From the NCBI RefSeq assembly GCF_900143085.1, contig NZ_FRCZ01000001.1, forward strand, positions 930,001-994,000: a stretch of 64,000 nt of DNA, read 5' to 3'. Positions within the stretch are counted from its first letter, which is position 1, and every line of letters begins with the position of its first letter. The DNA comes from Gracilibacillus kekensis (GTDB taxonomy: Bacteria; Bacillota; Bacilli; Bacillales; Amphibacillaceae). Below the pieces are notes generated by a model. It was not told where the DNA came from and made no database searches. It saw nothing but the letters and a program-made list of their open reading frames with translations. The position numbers and the translations under genes are program-made. Shown piece after piece: positions 35,414 through 45,839 of this stretch.

Positions 35414-35674
35414 ATGTCACATTATCATTTTTGCAACCGAAATATTGGTCGTCCTGTAAAAATAGTTACGCATCATGGAGAAGTTCACAGAGGTATAATT
35501 AGACGTGTTAACCAATCTCAAGTATTTATAGATCCACTCGGTCCAAATCGAGGAATGGGTGGCTACGGGATTGGATATTACGGATACAGACGAGGGTATC
35601 CATGGGGGTTAGGACTCGGTATCGCACTTGGAGCGATTGCTACTATCGCGTTTTTACCACTATTTTTCTGGTAA
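35414..35674 (+). CDS. Small Gly/Tyr-rich protein with C-terminal membrane helix
   Basis: 86 aa from an ATG behind AAAGGAGACTTAGA. The N-terminal half (GRPVKIVTHHGEVHRGIIRR, then VNQSQVFIDP) looks like a small Sm-like beta-barrel. The middle is glycine/tyrosine-rich (GMGGYGIGYYGYRRGYPWG). The end is one hydrophobic helix (LGIALGAIATIAFLPLFFW). Similar short proteins occur in sporulating Bacillaceae and some are spore-surface associated, but I cannot assign this one. TTGACA at 35326-35331 upstream could be its -35. Confidence 0.65.
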   Translation: MSHYHFCNRNIGRPVKIVTHHGEVHRGIIRRVNQSQVFIDPLGPNRGMGGYGIGYYGYRRGYPWGLGLGIALGAIATIAFLPLFFW

Positions 35675-35733
35675 ATACAGAGCATTTGCTCGGATTAAAA
35701 AGGTTTAAATATCGGCCACAGTGAAGGTTAACG

Positions 35734-35770
35734 GCTTCATGGGGGAATAACATCCCCCATGAAGCTTTTA
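35734..35770 (+). terminator. Strong terminator of the small Gly/Tyr-rich gene
   Basis: GCTTCATGGGGG pairs with CCCCCATGAAGC across a short loop, followed by TTTTATTTT. Confidence 0.85.
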
Positions 35771-35820
35771 TTTTCTTTGATTAGCTTATTTCCGAAAGGG
35801 ATCTTATAGTATCACTTTAT

Positions 35821-35860
35821 CACAAAAAAATGAGAGCAAAGCGGAAAACTTTGCTCCATT
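35821..35860 (-). terminator. Terminator of the gene at 35864
   Basis: Minus strand: GAGCAAAG, seven-base loop, CTTTGCTC, then TCATTTTTTTG. Confidence 0.75.
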
Positions 35861-35863
35861 TAC

Positions 35864-36223
35864 TTAGTCTTCTAGTGCATTCTTATCCATATGACCATCA
35901 TTTTCCATAATGATTTTCAACGCTTCTTGATAATCACTTTCCTCTACTTCACATTCAACTGTGTATTCCCTTGGACTGTTGTCTGTGTTGATACCGGCTC
36001 CTTCATTATCTCGGGTGAAGGCTCCTATAATACCTGCACCAGCACCGCCACCAGCATTTGTAGTGCCATTTCCAGCGTATGTTAATGGAGTTAACAGTAT
36101 TGTGCGATCTGCTTCTGGCAGCTTGTCTACTCGAATATTATTTGACTTTAGTTTGTTTAAATCTGCCTTAACTGTTTCCGCATCGTCTTCCTCTTTAAAG
36201 AATGCCTGAATTGCTTTATACAT
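35864..36223 (-). CDS. Hypothetical stress-type small protein
   Basis: 119 aa, ATG with AAAGGATGATGATCC upstream. Two alpha/beta halves (KAIQAFFKEEDDAETVKADL at the N-terminus, YTVECEVEESDYQEALKIIM at the C-terminus) flank a glycine/asparagine-rich loop (NGTTNAGGGAGAGIIGAF). This layout recalls general-stress 17M/YflT-like proteins that carry a glycine-zipper loop, but the match is not decisive. Acidic overall. Function unknown; monocistronic with a strong terminator. Confidence 0.6.
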   Translation of the reverse strand: MYKAIQAFFKEEDDAETVKADLNKLKSNNIRVDKLPEADRTILLTPLTYAGNGTTNAGGGAGAGIIGAFTRDNEGAGINTDNSPREYTVECEVEESDYQEALKIIMENDGHMDKNALED

Positions 36224-36464
36224 GGATCATCATCCTTTCCCTTTAATTTCTTGGTTTTAATGTACCCGTTCTCAATAATATTAAACTTATGTAAAAATTT
36301 TTTCTTTTCTATGGGATTTTTCACCTTCGCTCAAGTACAATGAAGTGAGACTTCCATATGTTGGAGTCAGAAAATGAATCAGGGCTTCGCTACTAGATAA
36401 ACCAATAAACTTTTAAAAGTTTTAAAAATAGCTAAATTATATGAAACAAAAGGATGGTGTCACA

Positions 36465-37742
36465 GTGGGAAAGTTTACTAAAGAGGAAAATAGTTGGATG
36501 ATTTATGATTGGGGAAGTTCTGCATTTAGTGTCATTATTACTACTGCCATTTTTCCGATATACTATAAGGCGCAAGCCACGGAAGCAGGAATAACAGGTG
36601 CAAACTCAACTGCCTATTTAGGTTATACCATTGCTATTTTCACGTTTATTTTGGCTATACTTGGTCCTGTTTTGGGTACGATTGCAGATTATCAAGGACT
36701 TAAAAAAAGGTTTTTTGTGAGTTTTATGGGACTCGGTATTTTCTCAACCTTCGCCTTAGTGTTCGTACCAGAAGGACAATGGCTATTACTCCTCATCTTT
36801 TTTACGTTAGCCTCCTTAGGTTCCACTGGTGCTAATGTTTTCTATGATGCCTTTCTAGTGGATATTACAAAAGATAAGCGAATGAACAGCGTCTCATCAC
36901 GTGGGTTTGGTCTTGGATATATTGGAAGTACGATTCCATTTATTATAAGTATTTCAATTATATTATTAGCTCAACAAGGTCTCTTACCAATAAACAGCAC
37001 TACTGCAAGCAAGATTGCATTTCTAATTACATGCATATGGTGGGCTGTTTTTGCAATCCCAATTATAAAAAATGTTCAACAACTGCATTATATAGAGAAT
37101 GAGCCAAAACCGATTAGACAAAGCTTCAAACGACTTATTCGAACATTGAGGAATATTCGACAATATAAATACCTAAGCATTTTCTTACTTGCTTATTTTT
37201 TCTACATTGATGGTGTCGGGACCATTATTTCAATGTCTACAGCCTATGGAACTGATGTTGGTTTAAGTTCCACCATTTTATTGGTTGTTCTATTAGTCAC
37301 TCAAGTAGTAGCAGCCCCATTTGCTGTTATCTATGGCAAGTTGGCTAATCGCTTCTCAGCTAAGATCATGCTCTATGTGGGGATCAGTGTTTATATGATC
37401 GTTTGTGTTTACGGCTATTTTCTAGAAACTGCAATCGATTTCTGGATTCTTGCCATGTTAGTGGCTTCATCACAAGGAGGGATACAAGCCTTAAGCAGAT
37501 CCTATTTCGCGAAGTTAATCCCAAAACAAAATGCTAATGAGTTTTTTGGCTTCTACAACATATTCGGAAAATTCGCCTCTATTACTGGTCCACTTCTGTT
37601 GGGTGCTACAGCTCAACTTACCGGTAAATCCAATGCAGGCATACTTAGTTTAATTGTATTATTTTTGATCGGTATGGTTATTCTTTATTTTGTACCCTCC
37701 GATAAAAAACTTGGAACAAATGTTCAACCTATCTCAAAATGA
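36465..37742 (+). CDS. MFS transporter of the UMF1 family
   Basis: About 425 aa from GTG 36465 (AAAGGATGG eight bases upstream); an ATG at 36441 has no ribosome site. The signature EENSWMIYDWGSSAFSVIIT followed by TTAIFPIYYK defines UMF1/Atg22-like MFS proteins. About 12 helices, with GTIADYQGLKKRFFV in the loop 2-3 position and GGIQALSRSYFAKLIPKQNA in the second half. In bacteria these are membrane transporters of unknown substrate; Atg22 in yeast exports amino acids. Followed by gdhA without a visible terminator. Confidence 0.87.
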   Translation: MGKFTKEENSWMIYDWGSSAFSVIITTAIFPIYYKAQATEAGITGANSTAYLGYTIAIFTFILAILGPVLGTIADYQGLKKRFFVSFMGLGIFSTFALVFVPEGQWLLLLIFFTLASLGSTGANVFYDAFLVDITKDKRMNSVSSRGFGLGYIGSTIPFIISISIILLAQQGLLPINSTTASKIAFLITCIWWAVFAIPIIKNVQQLHYIENEPKPIRQSFKRLIRTLRNIRQYKYLSIFLLAYFFYIDGVGTIISMSTAYGTDVGLSSTILLVVLLVTQVVAAPFAVIYGKLANRFSAKIMLYVGISVYMIVCVYGYFLETAIDFWILAMLVASSQGGIQALSRSYFAKLIPKQNANEFFGFYNIFGKFASITGPLLLGATAQLTGKSNAGILSLIVLFLIGMVILYFVPSDKKLGTNVQPISK

Positions 37743-37899
37743 TATCAATTGTATCTCGCATGAGCATTGTTTAGATCAATTTGATATAATACACTTGAAA
37801 TTAGCGAGATATTTTCGCAAAAATTAGACAATATAAGATAGACAATGTTGGTGTCACGCTTATGCTTAATAATATATAAAGTAAGGAGAGAACAATTAA

Positions 37900-39264
<1,365 letters not shown>

Positions 39265-39304
39265 TTCCAAGAAAGAGAGATTGGAACAAAAGAAACTTTT
39301 AACT

Positions 39305-39351
39305 AAAAAAATCCAAACGATTCGATTAGCTTTCGAATCGTTTGGATTTTA
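39305..39351 (+). terminator. gdhA terminator (recurrent ATCCAAACGAT type)
   Basis: ATCCAAACGATTCG (39311-39324) and CGAATCGTTTGGAT (39334-39347) form a perfect 14-bp stem followed by TTTT. Confidence 0.85.
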
Positions 39352-39379
39352 TGCGTATTAGAAGAAAAGTAAGACATAC

Positions 39380-39480
39380 ACTTGAGAGCAACTTTGACAT
39401 GATCTATTTATTCGCTTTGGTTTGACCCCTTCCCCCTTATACCCGACCTCTACTCATACAGAGATTTCTAAATTGCATGG
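39380..39480. repeat. Decayed remnant of the palindromic element
   Basis: ACTTTGACATGATCTATTTA, then TTCGCTTTGG and CCCCTTCCCCCTTATACC, and CTACTCATACAGAG with TGCATGG can be aligned with the left half of copy A (ATTTTGACATGATG, CGCTTCGGCTTG, CTACTCAAGCAGAG, TGCCATGG). No inverted arm remains. The other ~290 bp up to the photolyase gene are AT-rich and show nothing I recognise. Confidence 0.45.
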
Positions 39481-39781
39481 ATTATTCTGATTAAAGAATA
39501 CTTTTGTCTAAATCTCTAATTATTTCTTACCACATCTAAAATAGATTGATGTTCAATATTTTGATTGTTATATAACTGCGCCCACTTTAGAAGTTTTAAA
39601 GTATTTCTTTTACACGAGTTTGATCGTGTCGAAAAGCTTCTAATAGTAACAAAAAATTAAACTAATTTATTAAGATAAGATTATAAGCTTCATATACTTT
39701 TTGTTTCAATCCTGCTATTCACCCTTTCAGATTCTTTTTTTCTCAAAACGGGTATACTAACCACAAAGTGAGGTGCAAATA

Positions 39782-41200
39782 ATGACTAATAAAATTATCG
39801 TTTGGTTGAGGCGAGATTTTCGTTTAATGGATAACCCTGCTCTGTACCATGCCGCGCAGGATGGAATAGTAATTCCTGTTTACATACATAAACCATCATC
39901 AAGCACGCACAACCTTACCAATAGTGACCTTTATCATCATCAAGCTGTTTTTGCTTTTCAACAAACGATCAAAAATCAAGGTGGTACACTATTGATACGA
40001 AAAGGGAACCCTGAAATGATCTTAACTGAAATCGTAAAAGAAGTAGATGCTAGTGCATTGTATTTTAATTATTCCTATGATCCCAAAGAAAGCATGACAG
40101 ATCAGAAAATATATGAAAACCTTAGGATTCCTGTTCAACGTTTTCACTCAAGCTTACTAACAGAACCTGGCACCATTATAAATAAACAAGGAAACCCCTA
40201 CAAAGTATTTACTTCTTTTTGGAAAAACCTAAGAGCTTTGCCCATTAAAAAACCTCTACTCCAACCTAAGGCTATCAATTGGTACAAAAGCGAACCTGAG
40301 GAAACCGATTTGGAAACAAGTTCGAAGCTAAGAAACTACTGGAAAGCAGGCGAAACAGCTGCATTAGAAAAGTGGCGATATTTTTTACAAAATCAATTAA
40401 CAGATTACCAAGAATATCGGAATTTTCCAGGAATAGATGCTACTTCACTGTTGTCACCTCATTTAGCACAAGGAGAAATAACGCCAAGATTAATTTGGCA
40501 TGAAACGAAAGAAACCCTCGAATTAATAAGTATGGAAAAAGGTTTGTCACATAGACATGAAGAGAGCGCGGAAACATTTTTAAAACAATTAGCGTGGCGC
40601 GATTTTGCTTATCATCAATTAGTGGAATTTCCACATATTATCGATCAACCTCTTCAATCTTCTTACCTTACTTTTCCATGGTTAAAAAAAGATGAGGTAG
40701 CCTTGGAAAAATGGAAATATGGTATTACTGGATATTCGCTGGTCGATGCAGGGATGCGCGAGCTTAAGGAAACAGGCTATATGCATAACCGCGTTCGGAT
40801 GGTGACAGCTTCTTTTTTAGTGAAACATTTGTTAACGCACTGGTTAGAAGGTCAAGCCTATTTCGAAAAACATTTAGTAGATCATGATATAGCCAACAAT
40901 ACACTTGGTTGGCAATGGGTGGCAGGTACCGGATTTGATTCGTCACCATTCTTTCGTATTTTCAATCCAGTAAAACAGGCTGAAAAATTTGACCCAGATG
41001 GTATTTATATTCGAAAGTGGCTCCCAGAATTAAGTGATTTACCTACTAAGTATTTATATCAACCGTCAGAAGCATCTAAAGAGATTCTAAAACAAGCATC
41101 TGTTGAAATTGGACAAGATTATCCTGCACCTATAGTAGAGCATACGTTTGCACGCGAGCGAGCATTAGAGGCATTTCAAAGGATGAAAAAAGGGGATTGA
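39782..41200 (+). CDS. phrB: Deoxyribodipyrimidine photolyase
   Basis: 472 aa from the ATG at 39782 (GAGGTG seven bases upstream). The N-terminal photolyase domain (KIIVWLRRDFRLMDNPALYH) binds an antenna chromophore. The C-terminal FAD domain shows LSPHLAQGEITPR, FLKQLAWRDFAYH, GYSLVDAGMRELKETGYMHN, RVRMVTASFLVKHL and the DHDIANNTLGWQWVAGTG block typical of class I CPD photolyases. It repairs UV-induced cyclobutane dimers using blue light. Monocistronic. Confidence 0.95.
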   Translation: MTNKIIVWLRRDFRLMDNPALYHAAQDGIVIPVYIHKPSSSTHNLTNSDLYHHQAVFAFQQTIKNQGGTLLIRKGNPEMILTEIVKEVDASALYFNYSYDPKESMTDQKIYENLRIPVQRFHSSLLTEPGTIINKQGNPYKVFTSFWKNLRALPIKKPLLQPKAINWYKSEPEETDLETSSKLRNYWKAGETAALEKWRYFLQNQLTDYQEYRNFPGIDATSLLSPHLAQGEITPRLIWHETKETLELISMEKGLSHRHEESAETFLKQLAWRDFAYHQLVEFPHIIDQPLQSSYLTFPWLKKDEVALEKWKYGITGYSLVDAGMRELKETGYMHNRVRMVTASFLVKHLLTHWLEGQAYFEKHLVDHDIANNTLGWQWVAGTGFDSSPFFRIFNPVKQAEKFDPDGIYIRKWLPELSDLPTKYLYQPSEASKEILKQASVEIGQDYPAPIVEHTFARERALEAFQRMKKGD

Positions 41201-41204
41201 CAGT

Positions 41205-41430
41205 AAATTTGTGCGTAACAACCGCTATGGCTTGTTCGCTTCCCTTTCACCACGGGCACATGTGCAACATCGACTCAAGCAAAGCTTCCGTATTGTTTTC
41301 TATGCCATGGGATTTTCCCTTCAGCTAACTCCCCAAGCAAAAACCACATGGAAAAGCGGATCTTCAGGAAAAACGAGTCCCATAGGAGTTGAAGCGAACG
41401 CCTATGCTAATTCTACAATAGATGCAAGAG
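41205..41430. repeat. Large palindromic element, copy C (degenerate right arm)
   Basis: The left half aligns closely with copy A over about 110 bp (CCGCTATGGCTTG, ACCACGGGCAC, GTGCAACATC, TTTTCTATGCCATGGG, AGCTAACT). The right arm is scrambled, for example GAAGCGAACG. It begins right after the photolyase stop. Confidence 0.75.
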
Positions 41431-41454
41431 TTTAAATAAAGACTACTATCGCGT

Positions 41455-41712
41455 AATATAAACGAAATACTTATAGAAAGATCAACATGATAGCTGTGAC
41501 AACAGTTGTTGTATCCATATAGAGCGAAGGCGTCCGTTTTCACTCCTGCGGGATGTTTTTACCCTAAGATCCACTTTTTTAGCTAACTTTGCTTAAAAAG
41601 TTAGCTTAGGGTAAAAACCCGCGGAAAACGAGCAAGCCGAAGCAGTTGCAAAGCACATATAAAATCTCATAATTACCACTTCTGCTATGTCGCAGTATCT
41701 TCTTACTATGTA
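41455..41712. repeat. Large palindromic element, copy D
   Basis: The central hairpin AGCTAACTTTGCTTAAAAAG plus TTAGCT and the flank ACCCTAAG/CTTAGGGT are intact. The right half (GTAAAAACCCGCGGAAAA, CAAGCCGAAGCAG, AAAATCTCATAATTACCACT, ATGTCGCAGTATCTTC) is nearly identical to copy A. The left arm is shorter and diverged. Confidence 0.8.
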
Positions 41713-41714
41713 TG

Positions 41715-41750
41715 TAAATCCAAACGAAAAGGTATCGTTTGGATTTCGTT
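41715..41750. terminator. Terminator of the exporter operon (recurrent ATCCAAACGAT type)
   Basis: AAATCCAAACGA pairs with TCGTTTGGATTT across a 7-nt loop. It lies about 30 bp past the stop of the last ABC-2 permease gene (minus strand). Confidence 0.7.
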
Positions 41751-41775
41751 GATTAGCAAACCGAACGTGTTTTTT

Positions 41776-42876
41776 CTAACGCCTTTCCATTAGGTTGATG
41801 CCTATTCCCATACAAAGAACGCCCATGAAAAAGAGTACTACCAACGGTTGTGTAATGGTTGCTAGGTCATTTCCATAAATAGTAACCGACTTTAATGCGT
41901 CCATTGCATACGTAATCGGTACAGCTTTAGCAGCGATTATTACCATATTGTTACTTACAATTTCGATTGGCCAATAAGCACCACCCAGCATAGCCATACT
42001 TACAGCAACAATCGGAACTATCGCACTTAACTGGGATGCCTTATTAACAAGACCGATAATCAGCATTCCCAAGGAGACTATTGCAAACGTATAGAATGCA
42101 CAGATAAGCAGTATTTCCAACCATTTATCCCCTATATCAAATCCAAATAACACTTGGAACATTAGAAAAATGACAATCATTTGTGCCATACCTATTACAA
42201 ATGCCGAACTTAAATGACCTAAATAGACCTGCCACTTACGAACAGGTGATAATATAAGCCGATCCCAGCTTCCTCTCTGCTTTTCTTCTGCCACTTCACT
42301 CAAGCTGAACACAATAGTATAAATAGCAAAGAATAGGGTCATACCAAATAGAGCTTGTAATTGATTATCGAAAATAAAGAAGTCTTTTTCTGACTCTCCA
42401 ATAACACTTTCTACTTTTATCGGTGGATTTTTTAAACTTTTCTCTATTTTTGTGCTTGCTTCATCATCACCAGAAGCAGACACCGCTAGATCGATTTTCT
42501 CCTTTTCCCAATAAAGCGAACTGATAAATTGTTCAACAATGGATTGGTTTGGCGTTTCCGTACCGACTAAAAAGGTATAATGCTGTTCTGAAATAATCAC
42601 TCCAAAACTGGAATTCCCTAAGGCGACACGTTCCTTTGATTGCTCATATTCTGTATCCGCAAATTTAAAACCATCTAATTCATTTAACTGATCGATCCAC
42701 CCGGACCTTTCAGAATCGACAATATCGTCAGAAAAACTTACAGGAATCATTGTTTGCGGTTCGCTATTTGCACCACCAATAAACAGGATAAAGACGATTG
42801 TCATCGCGATCATCGCTAACACCATTAGTGGTTTTCTTCTAAATCGTTGCCATTGTAGAGTAAATATGTGGAACAT
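41776..42876 (-). CDS. ABC-2 type permease (LnrN-like)
   Basis: 366 aa. One N-terminal helix (RKPLMVLAMIAMTIVFILFI) is followed by a large extracytoplasmic loop of about 140 residues, then five C-terminal helices with the ABC-2 signature (FSLSEVAEEKQRGSWDRLIL, SPVRKWQVYLGHL, LGGAYWPIEIVSNNM). The ATG overlaps the preceding permease stop by 1 bp and has GGAGG. With its partner permease and ATPase it forms an exporter. The order kinase-regulator-ATPase-permease-permease is that of lnrJKLMN, the linearmycin-resistance system of Bacillus subtilis. Confidence 0.88.
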   Translation of the reverse strand: MFHIFTLQWQRFRRKPLMVLAMIAMTIVFILFIGGANSEPQTMIPVSFSDDIVDSERSGWIDQLNELDGFKFADTEYEQSKERVALGNSSFGVIISEQHYTFLVGTETPNQSIVEQFISSLYWEKEKIDLAVSASGDDEASTKIEKSLKNPPIKVESVIGESEKDFFIFDNQLQALFGMTLFFAIYTIVFSLSEVAEEKQRGSWDRLILSPVRKWQVYLGHLSSAFVIGMAQMIVIFLMFQVLFGFDIGDKWLEILLICAFYTFAIVSLGMLIIGLVNKASQLSAIVPIVAVSMAMLGGAYWPIEIVSNNMVIIAAKAVPITYAMDALKSVTIYGNDLATITQPLVVLFFMGVLCMGIGINLMERR

Positions 42877-44150
42877 TATTTTGACCTCCTTTGCGGAAAG
42901 ATCATTATACTAATACTAAAGATAACAACCGCGATCGCTAAAAGGCTGAATAGATATGGGACAATACTATCGATTGGCATCCCTTGATTTGCCAGCATAT
43001 ATGAACGAAGGGCCATACCATTCGGTGTCCAATTTCCTATCGTTTGAAAAATGGCTGGAAAACCATCCGTTGGGATGAAACTCCCACCTAATAAAGCCAA
43101 GACGCTGACAAAACCACCAGCAAACGCATCTGATATGGAGTTTGAACCATATTTTATCGTTAATGCTACAAGTAAACTGCCGATTGCTCCTATGGTTGTT
43201 GCATAACATAAAGTAACCAGTAATGTTGTAAGCCATATCGATAGAGAAAACGGCTGAAAGGACTGTAAAATAAAAGTAGACAGTATAAATAATATATTTA
43301 TTTGAATTACAGCCATTATAATAACTGCTGCACCTTTACCCAATAAAAAATAAATGGGATGAATCCCCGTTAGCATCATTCGATCTACCACTTGTTGATT
43401 CACTTCCGTATACGCCTTAGATGCCATTGTAGCGGAGATAAAGAAAGCAAACATAACCGCCATACCAATGGTGTAATACTCCATAGAACTAACTGAATCT
43501 CTATCTGTCACCGTTTCTTCCTGAACAAAGCTTTCGATTTCCACATCTGATGAATCACCTCTTCCCGAAACCTTTGCAACAGCGGATTCTACTGTCATGG
43601 TATCGGTGAATTGCTCCATAATATTCTGAAAAATATCACTTTCAAAATGAGCATGTTCGCCTTTTCGAATCGTTATCGTACTTGTTACTTCCTCACCTAA
43701 CAACATATTTTGCAATGTATCATAGGTGAAATCCTCTGGAATTAGTAATACAGTATCTATTTCCTGTTCAGCCAATTGCTGATTCGCCTCATCTTCTGTC
43801 ATCTCTGTTAAGGTTACAATGTCGGATAATTCTTCATTTATAAGGTTTTTCAATAGAGCATTAGGACTTAGTTGTTGTGCCGCTTGCATTAAAGCCTCTT
43901 GTGCTTGAGTTGGTATCGATTGACTCGATACAGCCTCATTGAATTGTTGAATACCCTCTTCATGCTGGTCTTTTTCAACAATGGCTACATCGATTGTAAT
44001 TACTCCTGGACTTCCACTCATTACTCCGTTTAGTGCGAAGCCGAGAATAGTCATTAGTACAAATGGCATAAGAAAAATAATCAGTAATTCGCTACGATCT
44101 CGCCATAATATTTTTAAATCCTTCATCAAGAAATCTAACAAGCCTCCCAC
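42876..44150 (-). CDS. ABC-2 type permease (LnrM-like)
   Basis: 424 aa; a GTG at 44150 abuts AGGAG, and a TTG at 44141 (after GTGGGAGG) may be the real start. Topology is one N-terminal helix (ELLIIFLMPFVLMTILGFAL), a ~190-residue acidic outside loop, and five C-terminal helices (GMAVMFAFFISATMASKAYT, LLGGSFIPTDGFPAIFQTIG). It pairs with the next permease as a heterodimeric membrane part of the LnrLMN-like exporter. The acidic outer loop could bind a cationic or amphiphilic ligand (inference). Confidence 0.88.
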   Translation of the reverse strand: MGGLLDFLMKDLKILWRDRSELLIIFLMPFVLMTILGFALNGVMSGSPGVITIDVAIVEKDQHEEGIQQFNEAVSSQSIPTQAQEALMQAAQQLSPNALLKNLINEELSDIVTLTEMTEDEANQQLAEQEIDTVLLIPEDFTYDTLQNMLLGEEVTSTITIRKGEHAHFESDIFQNIMEQFTDTMTVESAVAKVSGRGDSSDVEIESFVQEETVTDRDSVSSMEYYTIGMAVMFAFFISATMASKAYTEVNQQVVDRMMLTGIHPIYFLLGKGAAVIIMAVIQINILFILSTFILQSFQPFSLSIWLTTLLVTLCYATTIGAIGSLLVALTIKYGSNSISDAFAGGFVSVLALLGGSFIPTDGFPAIFQTIGNWTPNGMALRSYMLANQGMPIDSIVPYLFSLLAIAVVIFSISIMIFPQRRSK

Positions 44151-44153
44151 CTC

Positions 44154-45095
44154 CTAATCTCTTAATCTCCGGCCTGTCAGATGCAAAAACACATCTTCTA
44201 AGGATGGAACTTTTACGTCTACACTGATAATGGAGACCTTTTCTTGTTCTGCTAATTGAAAAATATGGGCAAGCTTTCGGTTATTTTTAGAAACAATTAA
44301 TGTTAAACCTTTTTCCCATTCCGTTACTTTAAGAACATTCTCTTGCTCTTCAAGTAATTTCTTGAAGATTTGCGGTGATTGATCAAGTTCTAATTGGATT
44401 GTTTCTTCACTTGATAAAATACCAGTCAACTCATCTTTGGTTCCCGTTGCAATCACCTTACCATGGTCCATGATATAGATTCGATCACACAATTTTTCGA
44501 CCTCTTCCATATAGTGTGAGGTGTACAGGACAGTGATTCCCTTTTCTTCATTTAGCTTTTTGACCATTTCCAGAATGTAATTCCTAGATTGCGGGTCAAT
44601 GCCCACAGTTGGCTCATCCATAATAAGAATTTCTGGTTCATGTAATAAAGCGACAGCTAAATTAATTCTTCGTTGCATCCCACCAGAATAATTATTAACT
44701 ACTTCTTTTTGTCTATCCTTTAGTCCAACTAATTCTAGAACTTCCTGAATTTTTTCTTCTAACTTCTTACCCCGTAGTCGATATATTTTTCCAAAAAACT
44801 TTACATTTTCATATGCGGATAACTCCTTATATAGAGCTATTTCTTGGGGAACCACCCCTAGTATTGGTCTAATATGATTCGGTTGTTTAATAATATCTTG
44901 GCCATTCCATGTAACAATACCTGAAGTCGGTTTCACTAAAGTAGAAATCATCGAAATCAACGTCGACTTTCCTGCTCCATTTGGTCCGAGCAAACCAACA
45001 GATTCACCCTCCTTCAAATATAAGTTAACGTCATCAACTGCGACTTTCTTTTTAAATGCCTTTCGTAAATCATGAGTTTCCAACAATTTCGTCAC
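44154..45095 (-). CDS. ABC transporter ATP-binding protein (LnrL-like)
   Basis: 313 aa; GTG at 45095 with GGAGG immediately before it, so the TTG at 45086 is a possible alternative. Walker A GPNGAGKST, Q-loop GVVPQEIALYKELSAYEN, signature NYSGGMQRR, Walker B ILIMDEPTVGIDPQSR and switch histidine VLYTSHYMEEVE are intact. About 90 extra C-terminal residues form the regulatory domain usual in drug/lipid exporters. A leaky terminator lies between it and the response-regulator gene. Energises the two permeases downstream. Confidence 0.93.
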   Translation of the reverse strand: MTKLLETHDLRKAFKKKVAVDDVNLYLKEGESVGLLGPNGAGKSTLISMISTLVKPTSGIVTWNGQDIIKQPNHIRPILGVVPQEIALYKELSAYENVKFFGKIYRLRGKKLEEKIQEVLELVGLKDRQKEVVNNYSGGMQRRINLAVALLHEPEILIMDEPTVGIDPQSRNYILEMVKKLNEEKGITVLYTSHYMEEVEKLCDRIYIMDHGKVIATGTKDELTGILSSEETIQLELDQSPQIFKKLLEEQENVLKVTEWEKGLTLIVSKNNRKLAHIFQLAEQEKVSIISVDVKVPSLEDVFLHLTGRRLRD

Positions 45096-45129
45096 CCTCC
45101 TTTACTTTCATTAGCGCTAGCCTTAGTTT

Positions 45130-45160
45130 ATTAAAAAAAGAGCAGTCTGCACACTGCCCT
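45130..45160 (-). terminator. Leaky terminator between regulator and exporter genes
   Basis: Minus strand: GCAGT and ACTGC with adjoining pairs form a short hairpin, followed by a run of seven T. It lies inside an otherwise co-oriented operon, so it may set the exporter level. Confidence 0.55.
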
Positions 45161-45200
45161 TAGTCACTTCTTTCATTAGATACCATGACCTCCGTCACTT

Positions 45201-45839
45201 TTAAATATAATCATTCTGTATGGCGTATATTGCAAGCTGTGTCCGGTCTCTCAATTCTAATTTATCTAAAAGGTGTGTAATATGATTCTTAACAGTGCCC
45301 ACTGATAGAGCTAAGACTTGGGCAATTTCCTTATTGCTTTTCCCTTCTCCTAATAAGCACAAAATATCCGATTCCCGATTTGTTATGGTCGTGTTCGTCT
45401 TCTTTATACTTGTTTGTTTTCTTTCTAATAGATGTGGCACCACTTTTTTTGCAACTTCTCCAGGTAACTGTAAGCCGCCAGCTAAACAATCTTTTATCGC
45501 ATGAATTAATTGGCTTGCTTCTGCATCTTTTAATAAATAGCCACGAACACCCATTTTCAGTGCGCGAATGGCATATTCCTCATCATTAAATGTGGTTAAC
45601 ATTAGAACTTTCATTTGAGGAAAACGACGCAATAGCTCTTTAGCAGTATCGAGACCATCCATTTCAGGCATACGGATATCTAAAATCGCTAAATCATAAT
45701 GATTTCTTTCACGCAAAGCAAGTGCTTCACGGCCGTTTTTGGCTTCGCCTGTTACTTTTAACTCCGGATCTGTCTCTAACATCATCTTTATTCCTTGTCT
45801 GACAATAGCTTGATCTTCCGCAAGTAAGATATCAGTCAT
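45201..45839 (-). CDS. NarL/LuxR-family response regulator (LnrK-like)
   Basis: 212 aa. Receiver domain with the acidic cluster LLAEDQ, phospho-acceptor in DLAILDIRMPEMDG and lysine in GYLLKDAEA. LuxR helix-turn-helix near the C-terminus: NRESDILCLLGEGKSNKEIA, then LSVGTVKNHITHLLDKLELR. It overlaps the kinase stop by 4 bp. It should activate transcription of the exporter genes downstream when phosphorylated. Confidence 0.93.
   Translation of the reverse strand: MTDILLAEDQAIVRQGIKMMLETDPELKVTGEAKNGREALALRERNHYDLAILDIRMPEMDGLDTAKELLRRFPQMKVLMLTTFNDEEYAIRALKMGVRGYLLKDAEASQLIHAIKDCLAGGLQLPGEVAKKVVPHLLERKQTSIKKTNTTITNRESDILCLLGEGKSNKEIAQVLALSVGTVKNHITHLLDKLELRDRTQLAIYAIQNDYI

Noticed and set aside
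36360-36440. Short ATG frames before the UMF1 transporter
   Set aside because: No ribosome sites and fewer than 20 codons; treated as leader sequence.
41211-41435. An open frame of 74 codons inside palindromic copy C
   Set aside because: It lies wholly within the repeat element and is not preserved in the other copies.
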